Assembly: GCF_024599655.1 (NCBI RefSeq)
Contig: NZ_CP102247.1
Span: 3,844,001 to 3,908,000 of the forward strand
DNA: 64,000 bases
From: Enterobacter asburiae
Lineage (GTDB): Bacteria > Pseudomonadota > Gammaproteobacteria > Enterobacterales > Enterobacteriaceae
Direction: 5' to 3'
Shown: positions 33,265 to 42,746 of the stretch, piece by piece
Numbering within the stretch: the first letter of the stretch is position 1
How the letters are laid out: each line of letters opens with the position of its first letter
Made by a program: the position numbers and the translations under genes
The notes under the pieces: model-generated
Seen by the model: only the letters and a program-made list of their open reading frames with translations
What the model was told of the DNA's origin: nothing
Database searches by the model: none

Positions 33265-33954
33265 TCAGAAACGGGTAGAAAAACGATAACCCGTGCCGCG
33301 GACCGTCTGCACCATGCGATCGTGGCCGCTCAGTTCCAGTGCTTTTCGCAGGCGGCGAATATGTACGTCAACCGTCCGGTCTTCGACATACACGTTAGTT
33401 CCCCAGACGTTATTCAGCAACTGCTCGCGGCTGTACACGCGTTCCGGGTGGGTCATAAAGAAGTGCAGGAGTTTAAATTCGGTAGGCCCCATGTCGAGGG
33501 GATTTTCACCGGTCATCACGCGGTGTGAGGTGGGGTCAAGGCTCAGCCCCTGCATCTCAATTACCTCTTCCACCGCCATCGGCGAAATACGGCGCATCAC
33601 GGCTTTAATGCGGGCAACCAGCTCTTTTGGGGAGAACGGTTTAGTAATGTAATCGTCCGCGCCGGTCTCCAGACCGCGAACGCGATCCTCTTCTTCTCCG
33701 CGCGCCGTGAGCATCACAACCGGGATGTCGCGGGTCAGCGCCTCGCGCTTCAGGTGTTTGATAAACTGCAGTCCGGAGCCGCCGGGCAACATCCAGTCCA
33801 GCAGAATCAGATCGGGCCAGGGTTCATTCAGCTGGTTCACTGCGCTGTCATAATCTTCCGCTTCAACCGGCTGGAAGCCGTTTTGCTCGAGCACGAAGCA
33901 CACCATTTCACGAATTGGAGCTTCATCTTCTACGACCAGAATACGTCTCGCCAT
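33265..33954 (-). CDS. phoB: Phosphate regulon response regulator PhoB
   Basis: 229 residues. The receiver domain (1-120) has the acidic pocket VEDEAP, the phosphorylated aspartate in LILLDWMLPG (D53) and the lysine in ITKPFSPKEL. It is followed by an OmpR-type winged helix (RDGV-type recognition region near DRTVDVHIRRLRKAL). It activates phosphate-starvation genes by binding Pho boxes. Tandem Pho boxes in its own promoter show autoregulation, and phoA in this window carries one as well. Confidence 0.98.
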   Translation of the reverse strand: MARRILVVEDEAPIREMVCFVLEQNGFQPVEAEDYDSAVNQLNEPWPDLILLDWMLPGGSGLQFIKHLKREALTRDIPVVMLTARGEEEDRVRGLETGADDYITKPFSPKELVARIKAVMRRISPMAVEEVIEMQGLSLDPTSHRVMTGENPLDMGPTEFKLLHFFMTHPERVYSREQLLNNVWGTNVYVEDRTVDVHIRRLRKALELSGHDRMVQTVRGTGYRFSTRF

Positions 33955-34004
33955 ACTTTGCCCTGTCTTATCTTATTTAAGTTACAAGTTTGTAATTCGG
34001 CGCC

Positions 34005-34038
34005 ATTATGCGTCAGATTTATGACAGATTTATGAAAA
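34005..34038 (-). promoter_or_regulatory. phoBR promoter with tandem Pho boxes
   Basis: On the minus strand, TTTTCATAAATCTGTCAT and CTGTCATAAATCTGACGC (34021-34038 and 34010-34027 in plus coordinates) match the 11-base direct-repeat Pho box. A CATAAT -10 follows at 34005-34010. The layout is the same as in E. coli phoB. Confidence 0.9.
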
Positions 34039-34141
34039 ACAGTACCACGATAACGGGCAAACCGTTGTTTTATTACAGCGGTTATTTTCCCGTCTCTGAA
34101 CGTTTATAATCCTGCTTTCTCTTTTTTGCCACGGATCAGCT

Positions 34142-35347
34142 ATGCGCATACTTCACACCTCGGACTGGCATCTGGGTCAAAATTTTTACAGCAAAAGCCG
34201 TGCGGCTGAACATGAAGCCTTCCTGAACTGGCTGCTGGAAACGGCCCGAACGCAAGAGGTGGACGCGATTATTGTGGCGGGTGACATCTTTGATACCGGC
34301 TCGCCCCCCAGCTATGCGCGTGAACTGTATAACCGCTTCGTGGTGAATCTGCAGCAAACCGGCTGTCATCTGGTGATTGTCGCCGGCAACCATGATTCCG
34401 TCGCGACGCTGAATGAATCCCGCGACATCCTGGCATTTCTCAATACTACCGTCGTCGCCAGCGCCGGGCACGCCCCGCAGATCCTGAAAAAACACGACGG
34501 CACGCCGGGGGCGGTGCTGTGCCCCATTCCGTTTTTGCGTCCGCGCGATATTGTGCAAAGCCAGGCGGGACTTTCCGGCGGCGAAAAGCAACAGCATCTG
34601 TTACAGGCCATCACCGACTATTATCACCAGCAGCACGCCGATGCCTGCGCCCTGCGCGGCGACCAGCCGATTCCGGTGATTGCGACCGGACATCTCACCA
34701 CCGTCGGGGCCAGTAAAAGTGACGCCGTACGTGACATCTATATCGGTACGCTGGACGCCTTTCCGGCGCAAAACTTCCCGCCAGCCGACTACATCGCGCT
34801 CGGGCACATACACCGGGCGCAGATCGTCGGCGGCAGCGAGCATATCCGCTACTGCGGCTCGCCTCTTTCGCTCAGCTTTGACGAAACGGGCAAGGCCAAA
34901 TCCGTCCATCTGGTGAGCTTCTCCGGGGGCAAACTCCGCGCCGTAGAGACGCTGGAGGTGCCCGTCACCCAGCCGCTGGCGGTGCTTAAGGGCGATCTCG
35001 ACGCCATTACCGCCCGGCTTGAGCAGTGGCGTGGCGCGGCGCTTAACCCGCCCGTCTGGCTGGATATCGAAATCACCACCGATGACTACCTGCACGATAT
35101 GCAGCGTAAAATTCAGGCGCTGACGGAAGATTTGCCCGTCGAAGTCTTACTGGTACGCCGCAGCCGCGAGCAGCGCGAGAAAATTCTGTTAAGCGCTCAA
35201 CGCGAAACGCTCAGTGAGCTGCGGGTTGAAGAGGTGTTTGAACGCAGGCTCTCGCAGGAGGAAATTGACGACGCGAAGCGCGCAAGACTCAGCGAACTGT
35301 TCAGCCATACACTGCATGCGCTCAATGATGAGGAAGAAAACGCATGA
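34142..35347 (+). CDS. sbcD: Exonuclease subunit SbcD (Mre11-type nuclease)
   Basis: 401 residues. A calcineurin-like metallophosphoesterase with all metal-binding motifs: DWHLG (residues 8-12), GDIFD (about 48), GNHDS (about 84), GHLTT and GHIH. With SbcC it makes a nuclease that cuts DNA hairpins and protein-blocked ends, limiting long palindromes. The start overlaps nothing; the stop overlaps the sbcC start by four bases. It is divergent from phoB. Confidence 0.97.
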   Translation: MRILHTSDWHLGQNFYSKSRAAEHEAFLNWLLETARTQEVDAIIVAGDIFDTGSPPSYARELYNRFVVNLQQTGCHLVIVAGNHDSVATLNESRDILAFLNTTVVASAGHAPQILKKHDGTPGAVLCPIPFLRPRDIVQSQAGLSGGEKQQHLLQAITDYYHQQHADACALRGDQPIPVIATGHLTTVGASKSDAVRDIYIGTLDAFPAQNFPPADYIALGHIHRAQIVGGSEHIRYCGSPLSLSFDETGKAKSVHLVSFSGGKLRAVETLEVPVTQPLAVLKGDLDAITARLEQWRGAALNPPVWLDIEITTDDYLHDMQRKIQALTEDLPVEVLLVRRSREQREKILLSAQRETLSELRVEEVFERRLSQEEIDDAKRARLSELFSHTLHALNDEEENA

Positions 35348-38300
35348 AAATTTTGAGCCTGCGCCTGAAAAATCTCAACTCCCTCAAGGGCGAGTGGAAA
35401 ATTGACTTTACCGCGGAGCCGTTTGCCAGCAACGGTCTGTTTGCCATCACCGGCGCGACCGGGGCAGGTAAAACCACCCTGCTTGACGCCATCTGTCTGG
35501 CGCTTTATCACGAAACGCCGCGACTGCAGAAGGTTTCTCAGGCGCAAAACGACCTGATGACGCGCGACACCGCCGAGTGTCTGGCGGAAGTGGAATTTGA
35601 GGTAAAAGGCACCGCCTATCGCGCCTTCTGGAGCCAGAACCGCGCGCGCAACCAGCCGGACGGAAACCTGCAGGCGCCGCGCGTGGAGCTGGCGCGCTGC
35701 GAAGATGGCAAAATCCTGGCCGACAAAGTGACGGATAAACTGGAGCAAACCGCCGCGCTCACCGGGCTGGACTATGGCCGCTTTACCCGCTCAATGCTGC
35801 TCTCACAGGGGCAGTTTGCCGCCTTCCTTAATGCCAAACCGAGCGATCGCGCCGAGCTGCTGGAAGAGCTGACCGGCACCGAGATCTACGGACAGATTTC
35901 CGCCATGGTGTTTGAAAAACACAAAGCCGCCCGCAGCGTGCTTGAAAAGTGCGAGGCGCAGGCGGCGGGCGTCGTGCTGTTGAGCGAAGAGCAACAGCAG
36001 CAGTTACAGCAAAGTTTGCAGGCACTTACTGACGAAGAGAAAACCCTGCTGGTTCAGCAGCAAAGCCAGCAGAAAGATTTTCAGTGGCTTACGCGCCATG
36101 ACGAGCTCGTGCTTGAGCAACAGCGCGTCACCGCGATGCAGCAGCAGGCGCAACAGGCGCTGACGAACGCTGCACCGGAGCTGGCAAAGCTCCAGCTTGC
36201 TCTGCCCGCCGCCCAGCTTCGACCGCTTTGGGCGTACCTGCAGGAGCAGACCGCGCGTCTGACGCAAACCCAACAGCGAATTATCGAAGTAAATACTCGC
36301 TTACAAGCCAAAACCTCACTGCGCGCGCGGATCCGTCATACCGCCCAGCGGAATCATCAGCAGCTTCAGACCGAACTGACGGCGCTGGCGCAGTGGCTGG
36401 CGGAGCACGAGCGCTTTCGCCTGCTGGGGCAGGAGATTGCCGGCTGGCGTGCCCAGCTCTCGCAGCTTAACCGCGATAAAACGCAGTTAGCCTCGCTTGC
36501 TGCGCGGATGAGCGAATTACGCAACAGGCTGGCCGAGATGCCGGAAAATGCGCTGACACTGACGGCGGATGAGGTCAGCGCGGCCATGGAGCAGCAGTCC
36601 CGGTCACGCACGCTGCGCCAGCGGCTAACGTCGCTGCATGCCCGCTATCAGCCGCTGCAAAAGCGCCTGCGCCAGAGCGGTGAAAGCGTGCAGAAGGCCC
36701 AGGCCGATCAAAATAAACTCAATGAAACGCTGACGCTGCGCCGCCAGCAGTACAAAGAGAAACACCAGCACTATCTGGACCTGAAGGCCCTGTGCGAACG
36801 TGAAGCGACGATTAAAGACCTGGAAAGCTATCGTTCCCGGCTTGAGGCAGGCAAACCCTGTCCACTGTGCGGCTCCAGCGAGCATCCCGCCGTTGCGCAA
36901 TACCAGTCGCTTGAGCTGACGGATAACCAGCGCCGCCGTGATGCCCTGGAAAAAGAGGTCGCCGCCCTTAAAGAGGAAGGCCTGCTGGTGCTGGGACAAG
37001 TTAATGCCCTGACACAGCAGATCCAGCGCGAGTCAGACGAAGCGCAGACTCTCTCTCAGGAAGAGCAAGCGCTCACTAAAGAGTGGATGGAAGCCTGCAC
37101 TTCCCTGAACATCGCGTTGAATATTCAGGAAGATATCACGCCATGGATGAACGAGCAGGAACAGTACGACCGCCAGCTTTATCAGCTCAGCCAGCGTCTG
37201 ACCCTGCAAAACCAGTTGAACGAGCAGGAAGTGCAGGAGCGACAGTATCAGCAGCAGCTGACGGCCGCGCGCCAGGCGCTGGAACACACCCTGCTCTCGC
37301 TATCGCTTAACGTACCTGAAGACGGCAATGAAGCCGCCTGGCTGCACGCCCGCGAAGCGGAATTCGCGCAGTGGCAGGAGAAACAAACGCAGCACGGCGT
37401 GCTTCTGGAACGCATAAACGCTCTCAAGCCGCTGCTCGACACGCTTCCGGACACGCACGGCGAAGAGGCCGAACCGGCCATTCCGGACGGCTGGCGCGAC
37501 GTGCACGACGAATGCGTGTCGCTACAGAGCCAGCTCACCGCGCAGGAGCAGCAGGAAAAGCTGGAGCAAGAGCGCCTGCAGCAGTCGCAGACGCAGTTCA
37601 CCGCGGCGCTCACAGCGAGCTGTTTTGCCGATCGGGACGCGTTCCTTGCCGCGCTGCTGGATGACGACGCTATTCGCCGCCTCGAACAGCTGAAACAGTC
37701 GCTGGAAAGCCAGATACAGCAGGCCGCGGCCCTTTCCGGCCAGGCTAACCAGCAGCTGCAGGATCATCTGGCGCTGCGGCCGGAAGGGCTCGATGCCGAT
37801 GCTCCTGCGCTACAAAGCCAGCTGCAGCTGCTGGCGCAGCGGCTTCGCGAGAACACTACGCATCAGGGCGAGATCCGCCAGCAGCTTAAGCAGGACAGCG
37901 ATAACCGTCAGCACCAGCTGGCGTTGATGCAGCAAATTGAAGAGGCCGCGCGCCAGGCGGACGACTGGGGTTATCTGAACGCGCTGATTGGCTCCAGCAC
38001 CGGCGACAAGTTCCGTAAGTTCGCGCAGGGGCTGACGCTGGACAATCTTGTCTGGCTTGCTAACCAGCAGCTTAACCGCCTGCACGGGCGCTATCTGCTG
38101 CAGCGTAAGGCCAGCGACGCGCTGGAGCTGGAAGTGGTCGATACGTGGCAGGCGGACGCGGTGCGCGATACCCGCACCCTCTCCGGCGGCGAGAGTTTCC
38201 TGGTCAGCCTGGCACTGGCGCTGGCCCTTTCCGACCTGGTGAGTCATAAGACGCGGATCGATTCCCTGTTCCTGGATGAAGGGTTCGGCACGCTCGACAG

Positions 38301-38475
38301 TGAAACGCTGGATACCGCGCTGGATGCGCTCGACGCGCTGAACGCCACCGGGAAAACCATCGGCGTGATCAGCCACGTTGAGGCGATGAAAGAGCGCATT
38401 CCGGTGCAGATCAAGGTGAAGAAGATCAACGGGCTGGGGTATAGCAGGCTGGACAGAGAATTTGCGGTGCAGTAA
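35344..38475 (+). CDS. sbcC: Exonuclease subunit SbcC (Rad50-type SMC ATPase)
   Basis: 1043 residues. The N-terminal Walker A is GATGAGKTTLLD (about 34-45). Long glutamine-rich coiled-coil arms follow, interrupted by the zinc hook CPLC (about 504-507). The C-terminal half holds the ABC signature LSGGESF (about 946-952) and Walker B SLFLDEGFGTLD. It tethers DNA ends and controls the SbcD nuclease. It overlaps sbcD by ATGA, so the two are translationally coupled. In E. coli araJ follows; here a BIME and mak do. Confidence 0.97.
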   Translation: MKILSLRLKNLNSLKGEWKIDFTAEPFASNGLFAITGATGAGKTTLLDAICLALYHETPRLQKVSQAQNDLMTRDTAECLAEVEFEVKGTAYRAFWSQNRARNQPDGNLQAPRVELARCEDGKILADKVTDKLEQTAALTGLDYGRFTRSMLLSQGQFAAFLNAKPSDRAELLEELTGTEIYGQISAMVFEKHKAARSVLEKCEAQAAGVVLLSEEQQQQLQQSLQALTDEEKTLLVQQQSQQKDFQWLTRHDELVLEQQRVTAMQQQAQQALTNAAPELAKLQLALPAAQLRPLWAYLQEQTARLTQTQQRIIEVNTRLQAKTSLRARIRHTAQRNHQQLQTELTALAQWLAEHERFRLLGQEIAGWRAQLSQLNRDKTQLASLAARMSELRNRLAEMPENALTLTADEVSAAMEQQSRSRTLRQRLTSLHARYQPLQKRLRQSGESVQKAQADQNKLNETLTLRRQQYKEKHQHYLDLKALCEREATIKDLESYRSRLEAGKPCPLCGSSEHPAVAQYQSLELTDNQRRRDALEKEVAALKEEGLLVLGQVNALTQQIQRESDEAQTLSQEEQALTKEWMEACTSLNIALNIQEDITPWMNEQEQYDRQLYQLSQRLTLQNQLNEQEVQERQYQQQLTAARQALEHTLLSLSLNVPEDGNEAAWLHAREAEFAQWQEKQTQHGVLLERINALKPLLDTLPDTHGEEAEPAIPDGWRDVHDECVSLQSQLTAQEQQEKLEQERLQQSQTQFTAALTASCFADRDAFLAALLDDDAIRRLEQLKQSLESQIQQAAALSGQANQQLQDHLALRPEGLDADAPALQSQLQLLAQRLRENTTHQGEIRQQLKQDSDNRQHQLALMQQIEEAARQADDWGYLNALIGSSTGDKFRKFAQGLTLDNLVWLANQQLNRLHGRYLLQRKASDALELEVVDTWQADAVRDTRTLSGGESFLVSLALALALSDLVSHKTRIDSLFLDEGFGTLDSETLDTALDALDALNATGKTIGVISHVEAMKERIPVQIKVKKINGLGYSRLDREFAVQ

Positions 38476-38490
38476 AGGTCCACTCCATCT

Positions 38491-38577
38491 GTAGGCCGGG
38501 TAAGGCGTAGCCGCCACCCGGCTTTTTTTTGCGGCTGCCTGAATTCGCCCGGTGGCGCTTCGCTTACCGGGCCTACG
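38491..38577. repeat. BIME between sbcC and mak; first unit doubles as terminator
   Basis: An inverted REP unit GTAGGCCGGGTAAGG...GCCACCCGGC (38491-38522) directly followed by eight T, so it should end sbcC transcripts. A second unit GCCCGGTGGCGCTTCGCTTACCGGGCCTAC (about 38547-38576) overlaps the end of mak. araJ, found here in E. coli, is missing. Confidence 0.88.
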
Positions 38578-39484
38578 AATTTACCGGCCACAACCACGCC
38601 GCGCCGCGCACGCCGCTGGAGTCACCGTGGACGGCTTTGCGGATCGGGGTTTCACACTCGCCGCCGAACACCCACTGTTTCACCAGGTTCGGCACCGTGG
38701 CGTACAGCCGGTCAACGTTGCTCATGCCGCCGCCGAGCACAATCACGTCCGGATCGAGAATATTCACCACGTGCGCCAGGGATTTCGCCAGCCGCATTTC
38801 GTAGCGGCTAAGCGCCAGCTCGGCGACGGGATCCTGTTCTTCGACCAGACGCATGATTTCGTTGCCCTTGAGCGGCTGGCCGCTCAGACGGTGGTAGTCG
38901 GTCGCAAACCCGGTGCCGGAGATAAACGTCTCAATACAGCCTTGCTTTCCGCAGTAGCACGGCACCTCAGCGCGGTATTTAAGCTCATCTTCATCCATCC
39001 ACGGCAGCGGGTTGTGTCCCCACTCGCCCGCGGTACCGTTGCCGCCGATATGGGCGCGCCCGCCGAACGCCACGCCCGCACCGCAGCCGGTACCGACGAT
39101 CACGGCAAACACGGTCTGGGCACCGGCCGCCGCGCCGTCGATGGCCTCAGAGACCGCCAGACAGTTGGCGTCGTTGGCCAGACGCACTTCCCGGTTTAGA
39201 CGCTGGCTCAAATCCTTATCAAACGGCTGACCGTTGAGCCAGGTGGAGTTAGCATTTTTAACCACTCCGGTATACGGCGAGATCGACCCCGGGATCCCCA
39301 TCCCGACGCTGCCGGTTTGCCCTGTCGCCTGCTCGGCCATCTCAACCAGTCTGGCAATCGTCTCGATAGTCTGGTGATAATCATCGCGCGGCGTCGGCAG
39401 ACGATGGCGAAACAGCTGCTCCCCCTGCTCGCTCAGTGCGATGACTTCTGTTTTGGTGCCGCCCAAATCGATCCCAATACGCAC
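38573..39484 (-). CDS. mak: Fructokinase Mak (ROK family)
   Basis: 303 residues with GTG start (VRIGIDLGGTKTE), preceded by GAGGAG. ROK-family sugar kinase acting mainly on fructose and mannose in E. coli. The phosphate-binding motif is DLGGTKTE. The ROK zinc motif CYCGKQGCIETF lies near residue 170-181, and GTGCGAG is also visible. An in-frame upstream extension to 39571 has no ribosome site. The TAG stop lies at the edge of a REP unit. It is divergent from rdgC. Confidence 0.95.
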   Translation of the reverse strand: MRIGIDLGGTKTEVIALSEQGEQLFRHRLPTPRDDYHQTIETIARLVEMAEQATGQTGSVGMGIPGSISPYTGVVKNANSTWLNGQPFDKDLSQRLNREVRLANDANCLAVSEAIDGAAAGAQTVFAVIVGTGCGAGVAFGGRAHIGGNGTAGEWGHNPLPWMDEDELKYRAEVPCYCGKQGCIETFISGTGFATDYHRLSGQPLKGNEIMRLVEEQDPVAELALSRYEMRLAKSLAHVVNILDPDVIVLGGGMSNVDRLYATVPNLVKQWVFGGECETPIRKAVHGDSSGVRGAAWLWPVNS

Positions 39485-39607
39485 AAGACTCTCCTCATTA
39501 TTTTGATTATCAACAGAGTAGAAGCACGCTTCCCGATTAGCAATGCAAGCGATGCGACAATTCGTTATCATGCCCGCTGATTTAACGACAAGGCCGTGGA
39601 AATTATC

Positions 39608-40522
39608 ATGCTGTGGTTCAAAAATTTGATGGTTTACCGTCTCAGCCGCGACGTTTCGCTGCGTGCAGAAGAGATGGAAAAACAGTTAGCCGCTTATACC
39701 TTTTCCCCTTGCGGTAGCCAGGATATGGCGAAAACCGGTTGGGTTCCGCCAATGGGTTCACAAAGCGATGCACTGACCCACGCCAGCAGCACGGGTCAAA
39801 TCATCGTCTGCGCCCGTAAAGAAGAGAAAATCCTGCCGACGCCGGTGGTTAAGCAGGCGCTCGAAGCGAAAATTTTCAAGCTGGAAGCCGAACAAGGCCG
39901 CAAGCTGAAAAAGACCGAAAAAGATTCGCTGAAAGACGAAGTGCTGCACTCCCTGCTGCCGCGCGCCTTCAGCCGCTTCAGCCAGACTATGATGTGGATC
40001 GACACCGTCAACGGGCTGATCATGGTGGACTGCGCCAGCGCCAAGAAAGCAGAAGATACGCTGGCCCTGCTGCGCAAAAGCATCGGCTCTTTACCGGTCG
40101 TTCCGCTGGCGCTTGAAACGCCGATCGAGCTGACGCTGACCGAATGGGTACGCAGCGGTGCTGCGGCACAGGGTTTCCAGATTCTTGATGAAGCCGAGCT
40201 GAAAGCCCTGCTGGAAGATGGCGGCGTGATCCGCGCGAAGAAGCAGGATCTGGTGAGCGACGAAATCGCCGTACACATCGAAGCGGGTAAAGTGGTCACT
40301 AAACTGGCGCTCGACTGGCAGCAGCGTATTCAGTTCGTGATGTGCGACGACGGATCCGTGAAGCGTCTGAAGTTCTGCGACGAGCTGCGCGATCAGAACG
40401 AAGATATCGACAGGGAAGATTACGCCCAGCGTTTTGACGCGGACTTCATCCTGATGACCGGCGAGCTGGCCGCGTTGATTCAGAATCTGGTGGAAGGTCT
40501 CGGCGGCGAAGCGCAGAGATAA
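39608..40522 (+). CDS. rdgC: Recombination-associated protein RdgC
   Basis: 304 residues from MLWFKNLMVYRL. RdgC forms a ring-shaped dimer that binds double-stranded DNA and restrains RecA. The central block LKDEVLHSLLPRAFSRFSQT and the C-terminal DFILMTGELAALIQNL are typical. The start at 39608 is preferred over a GTG at 39596 because it matches the family N-terminus. It converges on ppnP, separated by a hairpin repeat. Confidence 0.96.
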   Translation: MLWFKNLMVYRLSRDVSLRAEEMEKQLAAYTFSPCGSQDMAKTGWVPPMGSQSDALTHASSTGQIIVCARKEEKILPTPVVKQALEAKIFKLEAEQGRKLKKTEKDSLKDEVLHSLLPRAFSRFSQTMMWIDTVNGLIMVDCASAKKAEDTLALLRKSIGSLPVVPLALETPIELTLTEWVRSGAAAQGFQILDEAELKALLEDGGVIRAKKQDLVSDEIAVHIEAGKVVTKLALDWQQRIQFVMCDDGSVKRLKFCDELRDQNEDIDREDYAQRFDADFILMTGELAALIQNLVEGLGGEAQR

Positions 40523-40524
40523 TT

Positions 40525-40561
40525 CCCCCTCACCCTGACCCTCTCCCCAAAGGGGAGAGGG
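40525..40561. repeat. CCCTCTCCC-hairpin repeat, copy 3 (between rdgC and ppnP)
   Basis: CCCCTCACCCTGA then CCCTCTCCCC-aaa-GGGGAGAGGG (40539-40561) followed by AAAAAG. The stem probably ends rdgC and/or ppnP transcripts. Confidence 0.85.
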
Positions 40562-40568
40562 AAAAAGA

Positions 40569-40856
40569 TTATTTCAGGTAGCGGCACAGATAAGAGGTGG
40601 GTTCTGCCACCTGCAAATGAAATTCGCTGTGGCCAGGGACGTTGAAAACTTGCCCGGCAGCGTAAACTTTCCATTCCGTTTCACCCGGCAGTAAGACGTT
40701 CAGCGCCCCGCTGACGACCGTCATTTCTTCAGCTTCCGCCGTGCCGAAGGTGTATTCCCCTTCCGCCATTACGCCGACACTGGCGCGACCAGTGCTGCTG
40801 CTGGTAAAACCAATGGATTTCACTTTACCGGAAAAGTATTCGTTACTTTGAAGCAT
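40569..40856 (-). CDS. ppnP: Pyrimidine/purine nucleoside phosphorylase PpnP
   Basis: 95 residues, a single cupin fold (former YaiE, DUF1255). The E. coli protein splits many nucleosides to base and ribose 1-phosphate. The N-terminus MLQSNEYFSGKVKSIGF and the core GEYTFGTAEAEEMTVVSGALNVLLPG agree with the family. It stands alone between convergent rdgC and the aroM gene. Confidence 0.94.
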   Translation of the reverse strand: MLQSNEYFSGKVKSIGFTSSSTGRASVGVMAEGEYTFGTAEAEEMTVVSGALNVLLPGETEWKVYAAGQVFNVPGHSEFHLQVAEPTSYLCRYLK

Positions 40857-40927
40857 GAACTGGCCCTTATATTTATAGATAAAAATTCACTATAGGGGCC
40901 ATGCTCATCACCTGTCACGCAAAATCA

Positions 40928-41605
40928 TTACATGAGGAGTTCCGAGGCCAGGCGAGCCATCAGAACGTTGGATAACAGCACGGGCACATCCAGCGCTTTT
41001 TGCAGCAGGTCCCGATGATGCTGGTGGAAACCCAGGCAGTCCAGGATCAAGACGTCCGCCCCTCTCTCAAGCAGTTCCTTCCCGGCAGCAATGAGCTTGG
41101 CCTCACTGTCCCAGAACGGATTTGCCAGCGCGTACAAGGGCACTTTTTCCAACACCTGCCATTTTGCCTCCTGGTTATCCATGAGCTCCTCAATGGGAAC
41201 AATCACACCCACCTGATGACCATCAACGATAGAGGCCACCAGCGGTGGAATGATCCGCATCGGCTCCAGCAAAATCGCATTACGCGCCGTAAGCCCCTTA
41301 ATGGGTGCGGTACTCATCAGCAAAATAACGTCGTAACCTTGATTATCGAGCACTTCTATCACGCCCTGCAGCGAGCGCTCGATTTTCTGGCGCGAAACGT
41401 GCGCCAGTTTACCGTCACTTAATAACGTCGCCAGGGGATCCTCCCCCGCCTCGACAGCGTAGTCTTCCATGACCTCTTCCCGACTCATCTTCCCCAGCAG
41501 GCTGAGATGCGTTATCTGTTGTTCAGATACATGCTCGGTTAAGAGCGGTAACACTTCGCTTACAGGGACCACACCAATGGTGAGGATCGCCAACGTTGCC
41601 TTCAT
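40928..41605 (-). CDS. aroM: AroM family protein
   Basis: 225 residues, Asp/Glu racemase-like fold. AroM is encoded with shikimate kinase AroL in enterobacteria and shares its TyrR/TrpR control in E. coli, but its activity is unknown. Two cysteine positions expected in the racemase fold are weak here: only the C-terminal LILDCLGFH is obvious. It lies 237 bases downstream of yaiA. Confidence 0.92.
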   Translation of the reverse strand: MKATLAILTIGVVPVSEVLPLLTEHVSEQQITHLSLLGKMSREEVMEDYAVEAGEDPLATLLSDGKLAHVSRQKIERSLQGVIEVLDNQGYDVILLMSTAPIKGLTARNAILLEPMRIIPPLVASIVDGHQVGVIVPIEELMDNQEAKWQVLEKVPLYALANPFWDSEAKLIAAGKELLERGADVLILDCLGFHQHHRDLLQKALDVPVLLSNVLMARLASELLM

Positions 41606-41842
41606 TTTTATCGCCTTCCATTACTCCAACATCGTGTACACAGGTACAGGCTCACTACGCTGCACAGTTCATTTTTTCAACAAAACAGCACATAGCGTAG
41701 CAGGTGATCCCGACATCGAAATGTAAAGATCGCCTGCCGATACCGGAGTTACTTGTAATAACTAAATATTAACTCCTGCTTAACTTTCCCGATGAGTAAA
41801 AAGTGTGATTCAGGCACGATATTGGAGCGTTTAGGAAAACAT

Positions 41843-42034
41843 TCAGGTTTTATCGGGATCTTCGTAGCGCCGTTTCGCGTCCAGCGCTTCCTGTTCAGTC
41901 TCGTGTTCACTGATCAGCGAGTCCGGTTTGGGGTGATCGGCACGCAGTTGATACCAGGTCACGGTATGGCCCGTATGGCCTTTTTCAACGGTAACAATGC
42001 GCGCTTCACGCGGATAGGGAGGTCTGGTTGGCAT
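41843..42034 (-). CDS. yaiA: Small protein YaiA
   Basis: 63 residues, nearly identical in pattern to E. coli YaiA (TVTWYQLRADHPKPDSLISEH). Function unknown; it is co-transcribed with aroL in E. coli. Here it starts 44 bases after the aroL stop, on the same strand. Confidence 0.93.
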   Translation of the reverse strand: MPTRPPYPREARIVTVEKGHTGHTVTWYQLRADHPKPDSLISEHETEQEALDAKRRYEDPDKT

Positions 42035-42078
42035 AGCTCATCCTTTTTTTATGTCTGAGCTATAAGTATAGACGCCGG

Positions 42079-42603
42079 TTAGCTGGCACAAGCCAAACGC
42101 AGGGCGGTAATAATCTGAATCACAACGTCTTCGGGAGACGCTGACGCATCCACCACGTGGTGAGCCGCCTCGCGGTATAACGCATCGCGTTCGGCCAGCA
42201 CTTCACTCACTTCTTCGTTGAGCGGCCTGGAGGTCAGCGCGGGGCGCTGCCCCTCTTCCGGAAACGCTTCCAGACGCCCCACGAGAGCCGACACCGGCGC
42301 GCTGAGATAAATCACAATCCCCTTTTCGCGCATAAAGTGACGATTACACTCCGCCAGAACAATGCCACCCCCGGTCGCGATCACGGCAGACGGGGTAGTG
42401 ACCGCTTTCAGCGCGGCGGTTTCGCGTGCGCGAAAGCTCTCCCATCCCTCTTGCTCAACGATCTCAGCGATGGTTTTTCCGGCCTCGGTTTGCAGCCAGT
42501 GGTCGGTATCAACAAACTGGCGATGACACACGCGTGCCAGCTCCAGGCCAACGGTGGTTTTCCCACAGCCGCGGGGGCCAACTAAAAAGATGGGTTGGGT
42601 CAT
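42079..42603 (-). CDS. aroL: Shikimate kinase II
   Basis: 174 residues. The P-loop GPRGCGKTT (residues 9-17) is followed by a shikimate-binding region (VDTDHWL, FRARE, ATGGGIVL) and the lid arginine region (QRPALTSRPL). It phosphorylates shikimate for aromatic amino acid synthesis. In E. coli aroL is repressed by TyrR and TrpR; here a promoter with an overlapping TyrR-like box is seen upstream. First gene of aroL-yaiA-aroM. Confidence 0.95.
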   Translation of the reverse strand: MTQPIFLVGPRGCGKTTVGLELARVCHRQFVDTDHWLQTEAGKTIAEIVEQEGWESFRARETAALKAVTTPSAVIATGGGIVLAECNRHFMREKGIVIYLSAPVSALVGRLEAFPEEGQRPALTSRPLNEEVSEVLAERDALYREAAHHVVDASASPEDVVIQIITALRLACAS

Positions 42604-42639
42604 GCCAGGTGTTCCCCTTGATGCCGAATGGCTGAAGAG

Positions 42640-42702
42640 TGTAAAGAAATAATTGCAGAAGATGTTGCGATTACTTTACTGCAAAGCGGTACGGGATGAC
42701 AA
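42640..42702 (-). promoter_or_regulatory. aroL promoter and TyrR-like box
   Basis: On the minus strand: TTGTCA (42697-42702), an 18-base spacer and TAAAGT (42673-42678). Downstream of the start point lies TGTAAA-N6-ATTGCA (42640-42657), which matches the TyrR box TGTAAA-N6-TTTACA at 10 of 12 positions. Confidence 0.55.
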
Positions 42703-42746
42703 CCCTGTGGAGGCCACACTGTACCACAAATTGACAATAATTATCA

